Below are positions 45,020-64,000 of a stretch of DNA of 64,000 bases, one piece after another. Source of the stretch: Branchiostoma floridae (Eukaryota > Chordata > Leptocardii > Amphioxiformes > Branchiostomatidae). Within the stretch, counting starts at the first letter, position 1, and every line of letters begins with the position of its first letter. A program made the position numbers and the translations under genes. Below the pieces are notes generated by a model. The model searched no databases and was not told the DNA's origin. It saw only the letters and a program-made list of their open reading frames with translations. The stretch covers positions 10,007,295 through 10,071,294 of the forward strand of contig NC_049995.1 of assembly GCF_000003815.2 (NCBI RefSeq). Reading direction: 5' to 3'.

Positions 45020-48000
45020 CTATGAATGAAATAAAGAAATTATGAGTGTTATTAGAAGAACGACTATAATGCAAGCATTAGAGTAGATTATGGCAAACGT
45101 CGCGCTAACCATTAAGACTTTTTCTCAACAATAGAAACAGGATCGTGATTATTGCTATTTTTGCCAAACAACAGATTTCAGATTGACGAAAATGAGCAAT
45201 GTTGATATTTGAAAACACTTGTCGTGAAACAATAATCCGTTGGAAACATGTTATAGAGACCTTTAATAAGGATAGATTCTTGTATCCCTAAATAATGTCA
45301 GATATCGATATGAGCACAATTAAGAAAATATCAGTTGCAATGCAGAAGAACCCCCTCTAATATCAAACCTTTTCTGTTAGACATGAGTTGAACGCAATCA
45401 TTTTTTGGCCGTGGGGTGTACTAATCGGGGAATCCCCGTATTGAGTCGTTACGTGTCACTGTTGGGACTTTCCATAATGTACACCAAATTTCCCCGACGT
45501 GAACAACTATTTTGTACANNNNNNNNNNNNNNNNNNNNNNNNNNNNNNNNNNNNNNNNNNNNNNNNNNNNNNNNNNNNNNNNNNNNNNNNNNNNNNNNNN
45601 NNNNNNNNNNNNNNNNNNCTAAGATTGCCATTGCCCATAATCTTGGAAGCGAAATCAAGTAAACGTACAACATTTTGTTCAAGGTATACGTAATGGCGAC
45701 TGTGTCATAGAAAAATTTTGTTCACCTGTAACGGTATTCAATTGTTTGTCGTACAATACTTCCGGGTTGACATCCGGTGTTGTTGAGTTCACCGAAACGT
45801 ATCATTTTGGAATTTCTAAGGAAAGCAAAACTAATAGTAAAAGGGCAACAGATTTGCACTCCTTTCCCAGTGACAAATAATAGAATATCATTAAGTTCTC
45901 TTTCTACAATATTTCGTAACTTAATCAATTGGGTCAACTCTAGAACACAAGTCGTGTTAAAACGGTCCACGACGTCAATACCATTTGAATATACTGTACA
46001 TGTTGTGTTAAACTTCACTTCGTCCTCTTTATCTCATGGATTTTCATATAGAAATCCATGCACACCTACACGTCAAGACGGCTACAAGGATTATGATATG
46101 TCATGATACAGAAAATGTCAAAGAAGACAAGGTATAGGCTAAAAAAAAACGGCAAAAGTACAAAATATAGTGCCTCGTACCTCATACACGAAACAGAGCA
46201 TGCAAACATCGACAGTTCTAAACGAAGCCGAACTTCACTGTAACATTTCATGAGATGAAACTTCGACACAACAGCCAGTCGAATTCAGTGTGACACAAAA
46301 TGACTCGGCAACAAAGTACTACGTACACGAAACTATATACTGTCACTTGTGAGTGAGTGAGAGAACCTACCAAATGTAATGTCGGCACAGCTGGCTGAGT
46401 TCCCAGAGACCCGAAAAGTGTCCTAAAACCAGTCGAGTGTCCGAAAGTGTTGCTCTGTGTGTTTCACGAAGTTCCTGGCTTTGGTGTTAGCGCGGGTAAA
46501 CTAGACAGTTTTTGCCACACAACGCAAGAATAGAGAAAAAAAATGTATGGAAACCCCGACTCACTACGTAAATGTACAAAGGGTTATGAATGACGTCTTG
46601 GCTATGACGTAATGCTATTAATAGCTACTACGGACTTTCCACTCTTCGTTTAAGTGTTTTCGTCATACAAATGGTACTTTCCAAAAACCCTTAAGCCAAA
46701 TTGTTTCAGTCGAGATATGTATATTTTCCTTTACAAATGGGTCATGGGTCAATTTGACAATGAACTAAAACAAATTACAAATAGCCGTTGCATATTTGCT
46801 TAGCGCCTTAGTCAACAAAAATGCCCCCCCCCCCCCACACACACACACAACGCACATAATAGTACATTTTAACAATGCAGACTGAGTCAAAGTGTATACC
46901 TTCTTACAGTTAATGCGTTGTGTAACGCTTGGGTGACTGTTGAGGTATATCCTTGTTATATCATTTTGTGGTCTGACGTCTAGATATCTAGTATATAAAC
47001 GGAATACGGTTGAGAAGTTGTAAGCGACAAGAAGATTATGTTTACCAAAAAATATTAACGTAGTCATTACGTACAAGACGTGATATTTACATGGAAGTAG
47101 GCGGCGCTTTTATGGGCGCACATTGTTGTACAGGGGCTCTTAGTGCGATACATACAAAGTGATGCTTTTCAAAGCCAATTTGTGCTTCAAATAGTCGTAG
47201 ATGCTGTTGTAATTACGCGCAAGGATATTTATAATTAAGTTGGAAAGCACCCACTGGCTTTAAACTGTATGCCATGTAGATTTTAACATTATGTTGGTCG
47301 CAATGCCAAACCCCAATAAAGCCCAATCTGCAGTACCGTTCTCGGCCGGCCCGAGAAAGCGTTTAAAAAGACCGTCAAATTGCCAGATTTCGATCTTTTC
47401 CGAAATGATGAAATCAAGAGAGGTTCACAAAGGGGTTTGAAATCTACAAGCTTATTTTACTTTGTTTTCATAAATGCTACCATTTAACGTCAATTATCGT
47501 AATATTCAAAACATTTCACATTTTTTTTTCATTCAAAACGCTGTAAAGCTATGTTGGCTCAGGAAGGCATTTCAAACCAACTTATTAGTATTACTGAACA
47601 ACCTGCTTTGACATTGACAATAGATAATCATATAAAACATTTAAGTTTCTTCCGATACAAACATGAGAAAGGAAAGATGTAGACAACAGAAGTTCGAAGA
47701 AAATTTGCCATAGAATTTATTCTTTTGATATGTATAAAGCATACAGATATTTACGACATGAAATACAATACTTGGGTTCCTGCCCAGAGACTTATAAAAG
47801 CCATATTTACAGACGAACAATGTTGACAGCAGTTTACATATTGGAAAACATTCATTTTATGTCTTATACTATATTGATACAATCTGATGACGTTATATCG
47901 CTTATCATTTTCTAAATACTTAGATTAGCATGGACACATTGTGACTATTTCTTGAATGATATATTCTGTAGCATATAAACAAGCTTCAAAATGTTGTATC

Positions 48001-48214
48001 ATATTCAAATGTCAGACAACACAGGTATCATAACAAAACTGCGCATTCCATCGATAATTTCCTATGGCATAATTGTATCATTCTATGTAAGCCATTTCAT
48101 TTTAGGATAAACTTGAACATTTTGATATTATAATGACCATAACAGCAAGTTATATATCCGCCTCATTTGAAAGCAGACTTTTCGCATGACTTACATTTTA
48201 CAATATATACAGAT
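45020..48214. other. Upstream region of gene D and 3' flank of gene E
   Basis: Contains an assembly gap, a donor-like boundary at 46370/46371 that may end a non-coding leader exon of gene D, a C-run followed by (CA)n near 46825-46848 and a possible minus-strand AATAAA near 47717 for gene E. Otherwise AT-rich with no recognised coding sequence. Confidence 0.4.
45519..45618. other. Assembly gap (100 N)
   Basis: Exactly 100 N; true size unknown. ORFs spanning it are artefacts. Confidence 0.99.
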
Positions 48215-56411
<8,197 letters not shown>

Positions 56412-59400
56412 CTTGTGACACGGCAGTTCACTACAAACATGTCACCTACGGGAGGGTGGGTAAAAAATTAATAACACGTATTTATTCATGCATAAAATAG
56501 ATGGGACGACAAAAGCAGGCAATCAGAGTCGTTAAGTGATAAACAATGATAAAGATATGCACAAATAAACACATATAATATACTTACAGGAAACACATTT
56601 AGACACACATACACACACGCGAGCACACGCACACAAAGTAACGTATACAGTCGCAAAATATACTATAAAGCATGGCAACCTGTCTCATAATACCGCAATG
56701 ATATCTGACACATTCCCCTAAAAATACACATGAACAATTCAACCAGGATGAAGATTTCTCAATGAAACTATGACATGATTTCCAATGATGTCTGGCTCAT
56801 CGCATGACGTTAGCTGTGAAACGCGAGAGATAAAATCATGGCCATAAATCCAGTTTACTCAGTTGCGATTAATTTTACCGGTTACAGTGTTATGGACTAG
56901 CAATTAACATTTAGAAAAATGACAGATACGTTCTTTGGCTACTCACAGATAGAACATCTGTCATTATTTCAACGTAATGTAAGTTGACATTCAGGAAGAA
57001 TCCATGACGTACATGTATAACAAAACGAGCAGATACATGTATTTGATCCGCCATTTTGATGACGTACTCTTGACCTTGCAGTTTTGTGAAACCATCGAGG
57101 CGTTTACAACTGAAAATTTTTTCAAATTTTGGTTTTTATAAAACCAAACAAAACGACATCGGAACTATAGTGTCCTGTACAACAGATGTGTGCCTGAATT
57201 TGTAGATTGAAAACAGGTTACGCAATATGAGGAAATAAACGTTCAAAACATCATGGAGTTCCGGTATCAAGTTTCACTGTGTTATAGACGCAAGTGTCGG
57301 CAGTCAAAAAAGTGCCTCATAAACAAAATTATCCATATTCTAATGGTTTATGGCTGTAAAAACGTTTAAATCATTATCACCATGACTGAATTTAGTTAGC
57401 TCACTCTGTATACTATATGTTTACATTGCTTGTATACCAAGTTTTGTTGTTTATACTTTTCGGAATACGTGTTTGAAACGTCATACGATCCATGTAGTGT
57501 CCCTAGTCCTTTGATATATGATTATACAATAAAGTTCTTTCATGATATGATTATCTAGCTCTCAAAAATTATATTCTAGGAACATCTATAATCTGTTTTA
57601 TGCACCTTTAGAAACACCACCAGATTATATGACTCACCCAGCAACAATGCTACAACCCTGTCCGTACGTTCGTGACCATGTACACAACACACAGATTTGT
57701 TCGTGGATTTAGACGTAAGCATAACGCTTGACTTCAAAATTTGAAGATCAACGGACGATTTAGAAGGATGAAAAGATTGTGTCAAGTTGATTCCTGTTGA
57801 ATCTTTCACAAAGTTTCTGTAACCCAAAGGATATGGTCGACCTTGGTGGCTTTAAAGCATGTCTATCGCCTGTTGACGTCTAGTAAATTCGTAAACTGAG
57901 GATTGTACAAGTTTTTTTTTAAATCTAACGTAGTTGGTTTGTAACATTCAAGGAGAATCGTATGTGGTCAAATATTGTGTCGAATTTTGAGTCAAATGGT
58001 GCTTGCATGAATAGCCCGTGCTCCATTGTTTGTTAAAAGTTCAGCCAACTGTGACAAGGAAATGATACCTTATAAATCCTGTCTGGCGCACAAAACGCGT
58101 ACCTACCTATACAGCAGTAGTAAGTAGACAAATGTATGGGAGGGCTTTGTCGAAAATGAAAGGGCGAAGTTTTACTTAGTAAATCATAATAAATGTGTCG
58201 TTTATGCCCTGCTAATATACTGAGTACTAAATAAACATGGGTCCTGTACACTCAAGTCAAAACCTTATATAGTGATAGATAATATAGTGATAGATAGATT
58301 TAGAAAAGTCAAAACAGTTGACACGTTTAGTATATTTTGTACGTTTTTCCTAAAGGCATGGTAACGAATAACGTTTGAATGTGTACTAAACACCACGGTG
58401 ATAGTGTGTGCTGTCAGACGTGAGGCAACACTAGGACAACATTCACGGTTAAAATACTAAACATACGATCATTTGGGTAAACATATGTATCATATGTATC
58501 AAACAAACGTTCTTCTGACATATTGCCTTGCCTTGGTATGATTTGAGCAACATATCATATCATATATTCACGGATCTTTACGCAAAATTATCGTCACGGT
58601 AAATCCCAACCTACCACGCTCAACACTTATTGAAACCTACAACTGAATCCCGGCAGATTACATGATAATGAGAGCAGATACATCGGTCTTTTGTGTCTGG
58701 CTATCTTTAAGTTCATAGTTATGCTTGCCTTCATCGACGAAAAATAGCTCTATAAAACAAAATACAGAACTATATCAAACATTTAATGTTCATGATTGAT
58801 ACATTGATAAGAGAATGACATTCACCTCTCTAGTACGTACATACCTTGCCAGTTCCCTTGTCAGAAACATCTACATTTGGATAGATCAGTGTAGTCCAAC
58901 CACCAATAGACCACCAAGGCATACGTGGCGCTTCCGAAGACTACCTCTAATCACTGTGATTTCCCCTGAATAACAATCCGCCATTCACTTCCAAGAACTG
59001 TTTTCATCCCGGACGCCATCTTTGTTCCGTGTGACTAGTATCTGTTGACTTTATGTTGATGCCTGTAGCGACCGATCTTTGTTTACGTAGTAATAGGACA
59101 CCTGGCGTGCTTTACAGGTGAACGAAGCAGACAAGTGTAAACAAATCCAGGTAATACTCGCCAAGGGCGCCATGACCTGATCTCCGGCCAAGCAGACGTT
59201 CGACTCCGGATGATTTTTTAAAGTTTATTTTTGACGTGTTTAAGGCTAACGTAACATTTCTAAGCCGGATCGGACTGTTTGTGGGCACAAAAAAATACCA
59301 CGACTATTCTATTTTAAACTTTACGTCTTGAGTAGCTTGGTGTATTTTATATCCTTTTCGGGCCCCGGTTTGGAAATGTGACGTGGGTCTAAGAAGGCGG

Positions 59401-61040
59401 TTTTGCCGGGACGATTGTTGAGCGTTTGTACAGCGACTACAATTGGATTGGTGCAACAATATTTTTGGGGTCTCAACCAGGCTCCACGGATCGCTGGTCA
59501 AATACTAGTAGTAGAAATTAGACAAGTAGAATAAATATTACGCTACGAGAGTTGGCGTGGCCGGTCAGATTAGTCAGTACGCGAACCCCTAGCATACTAT
59601 TCCCTCTATATTACTACCTATTTGACCAGCAAGCCGCGAAGCCTGATTGAGGCTACGTCAGGCTACACTAGTGGATAGGAGGCAATACCAACGGGGTTAT
59701 CTTGAAAATACTTCGTTCTTTTCACAAATATATCCTCATTTCGTCGTTTAAACCGAATATTGTCCGCCACTGCTTTTTCCTTTGTTGTTTGCCTTTTTAT
59801 TAATCGTTTTTATCCGTACCTTGAGCGACGGGCGGTAAAATTCAATTTTAAGTATTTGAACCTAAATCCTGTCTACTTAGGTGTATCCCTCACACGTAGG
59901 TCCAGATTTTTCTTGAGTTGAAAAGCTGGACTTTGACGTCACAAAATTGGAATTTCAGTTACCTGAGTGTTGATATCTCGGAAATGTAATGTCAGTTGAA
60001 GCTAGAAGTGTTTTCTTCCTAAATATTTCTTCCTATATATTTTTTATCACACTGCCACATGTGGTATAGGAAATTGGTCTCGATTTTGAATAGAACATAT
60101 ACTACTTACATATACCATACAATGATAAGTGTATTTGTTCCTTCACTTATAGAGATTTGACGCCGGAGGCATATTGAATAAAATGCCTGAAGCTCCCTCA
60201 TAGTTATTCTTATAGTAAAATTGTATGATACACGGACACAAGACACATTGCTCTTGCTATTCATGTTGTATCTAATACCAACTTCAACACAAAATTAAAT
60301 CATTAGAATTACACAAAATAAGATAAAATAGCAGTACCAAACCAAGTCTATCACACAGTGATAGCCATATTAGTTACCGAATCATTCTTTTATTTATTTT
60401 TTACTATTTCGTATAGAAATTTTTCTTTTGGTCAGACATAACTTTCCATAATTTTCTTAAAGACACTTAATACATACACCAATGCCTAATCACTTGGTAA
60501 CCGACACATCACTAAAAAAACTGCTCATATGCACAATATGCACAAATGGCAATAATAGAATGAATATATATGATATATATTTAGAGGGAGGGGCTGTCAA
60601 AACCAACACACTGTTATTTTGGTTGTGATTAAACATCATAATAGCAGCATTTGTCAAATGATACAACCTAGATTATTCTGTTGTAACCTTACACATTCAA
60701 TTCAACATAGATAACACGGCAACGGATTTAGCATCTTATGAAAACTCATCAAATAAATTCAAATCCTTTAGAAATATTTTACAAAAGCATATGGCATAGA
60801 AACAGACACAATAATTGTTCTTTTGATGTCTATAGCAAAATCTGGCTGCAGGACTGATATCAATTAGGATTTATTTACCATGGTCATTAATCACCGAAGT
60901 ATTCCGTCCTTCTTTTTTTACACACAAACTACATCAATTTTACAGAATAGAATATATTAACTTTTTACACACAAACTGTACATCAATTTACCGTAAAATC
61001 CACACAAAAAAATCAACATCTGGCCTGAGAACGAAAATTC
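56412..61040. other. Intergenic region between genes E and F
   Basis: Holds the leader region of gene E (donor-like boundary at 58844/58845 with a possible non-coding exon to about 59030), a possible LINE-type 3' tail near 57525, a foldback element at 59470-59655 and AT-rich sequence. No coding exon seen. Confidence 0.4.
59470..59655. mobile_element. Foldback element
   Basis: GGTCTCAACCAGGCTCCACGG...GCTGGTCAAATA is complemented by TATTTGACCAGCAAGCCGCG...CTGATTGAGGCT about 120 bp away. Non-coding. Confidence 0.65.
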
Positions 61041-62838
<1,798 letters not shown>

Positions 62839-62899
62839 CTGAAAACATATGAAAATATAAATTCCAAAATAATTCAATCAGGTTGGTAGAATATATGAT

Positions 62900-63064
62900 A
62901 GAGGAAAATTCTTGTATACAACTAGGTTGTGCTTACTGTACTACATATCGCGTCGAGATGCAGAACTCCAGTCAGAAGCTCTGAGGAAGGTGTCTCATAG
63001 ACACCAAAACGTAATTATATAAGCACAGTAAGTACAACCTGGATGTGTACAAGAATTCTCCTTT
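62900..63064. mobile_element. Foldback element in gene F intron
   Basis: GAGGAAAATTCTTGTATACA...GGTTGTGCTTACTGT is complemented by ACAGTAAGTACAACC...TGTACAAGAATTCTCCTT. The centre carries CTCTGAGGAAGGTGTCT...AGACACC, reminiscent of the interior of the element at 6450-6781. Confidence 0.8.
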
Positions 63065-63717
63065 ATCCGAAAATACATATCGTTTTACTGTGTAAGAAAA
63101 ATACCTCCAAGTAATATGAATAGCCTTACTTGATGTAAACGTGTCACTTTACATACATACCAACGCACTCTATCAGACGAAATAGATCAACTTATAAGTT
63201 CTCAATGCGAGCAAAAGAGCAGCCACGGACGATTTTTTTCCAAATACTTTTTTTTCAAAAGCTTTCAGCTTTTTAACTTCGTACCAATTCTTTATGTATA
63301 ACAATGCACTTTATCAAGGGAAATGACTGGTGATCAACTCAAAACACTTTAACTTGAGAGCAAAAGAGCAGTCAAATAGACATGCCCGAATCTTTTTTGA
63401 GGAACGTCAAGAGATTTTTTTTGCTTTTTAACTATATTTTTCATTTTGAATTTCAGCTAATAATGGACTTTTAAAGTATCAAAGCATCAATTGTCCGATG
63501 CAGAACATATATGACAGCATGTTTGTTTGTTTATTTCGATCTCCAATTAGAGTTTACAATAATAATCATAAACTCTATTCTTCCTGGAGTCGTCCATCAA
63601 CATTATAAAAACAATCAAATAACATAAAGTCGACAAAAGTATACAGTATGACACAAATAGAACTGAAGTAAACTGAATGTAAGAATGTAAAATAAACTCA
63701 GTGAACGGAAGTAATGA

Positions 63718-63817
63718 NNNNNNNNNNNNNNNNNNNNNNNNNNNNNNNNNNNNNNNNNNNNNNNNNNNNNNNNNNNNNNNNNNNNNNNNNNNNNNNNNNN
63801 NNNNNNNNNNNNNNNNN
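63718..63817. other. Assembly gap (100 N)
   Basis: Exactly 100 N; true size unknown. Confidence 0.99.
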
Positions 63818-64000
63818 GAGACAAACACTGTCCCCCAGTCCCTGGGTCACCTGGGTTCCCTGCATAACAAATTAAAAGAAGTCACCGACCTTAATTAAAG
63901 CCATCTCAACATTGATTGATTTGATGAACGAATGCGTATGAATGGAGAAGGCGGAAAGGAAGGAAGAAAGAAAAAAAGAAAAGAAAGAAGTAAGAAATGA

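Larger units (their letters stand above)
62839..64000. other. Right end: intron or upstream sequence of gene F
   Basis: No protease His exon or LDLRa exon is visible here; it may lie in the gap or beyond the window. Contains a foldback element, an assembly gap and a purine-rich GAAA stretch at the extreme right. Confidence 0.5.

Overview
The window looks like nuclear DNA of an invertebrate chordate, most probably amphioxus (Branchiostoma). This is inferred from gene content, short exons with canonical GT/AG introns, many foldback elements, a tRNA-derived SINE and four 100-N scaffold gaps. No database was searched. Exon models were built by hand, by chaining splice sites so that phases agree and the frame stays open.

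Layout. (1) 1-1290, minus strand: a PC4-domain protein running off the left edge and a single-exon Mcl-1-like Bcl-2 family protein. (2) 1850-10203, plus: a tandem pair of cathepsin C (dipeptidyl peptidase 1) genes. The second is complete (8 exons, 456 aa). The first has only the four exons of the papain-like domain and lacks the signal peptide and exclusion domain. (3) 15658-31132, plus: two tandem paralogues that each fuse a long helical/coiled-coil N-terminal region to a C-terminal caspase domain (739 and 761 aa). The upstream copy has lost both catalytic residues; the downstream copy keeps them. (4) 32008-64000, minus: a cluster of type II single-pass membrane proteins. These are a 140-aa Pro-rich protein, a SEA/mucin-like protein, its SEA-less duplicate, a two-LDLRa protein, a full TMPRSS-like serine protease with four LDLRa repeats (561 aa), and the 3' half of a second serine protease.

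Main points of interest are the active/inactive coiled-coil caspase pair, the truncated cathepsin C copy with an intronic CACGTG (CLEAR-like) cluster, and two cases where the 3' tail of a terminal coding exon has been tandemly duplicated (caspase-like gene 1 and the TMPRSS-like gene). In the membrane-protein cluster, three genes have a start ATG that is exactly the last three bases of an exon. The last protease has Asn at the trypsin 189 position. Transposable elements repeatedly sit within about 30 bp of splice acceptors. A Bcl-2 protein, a lysosomal protease and caspases lie within 31 kb, which may be chance but is worth checking in related genomes.
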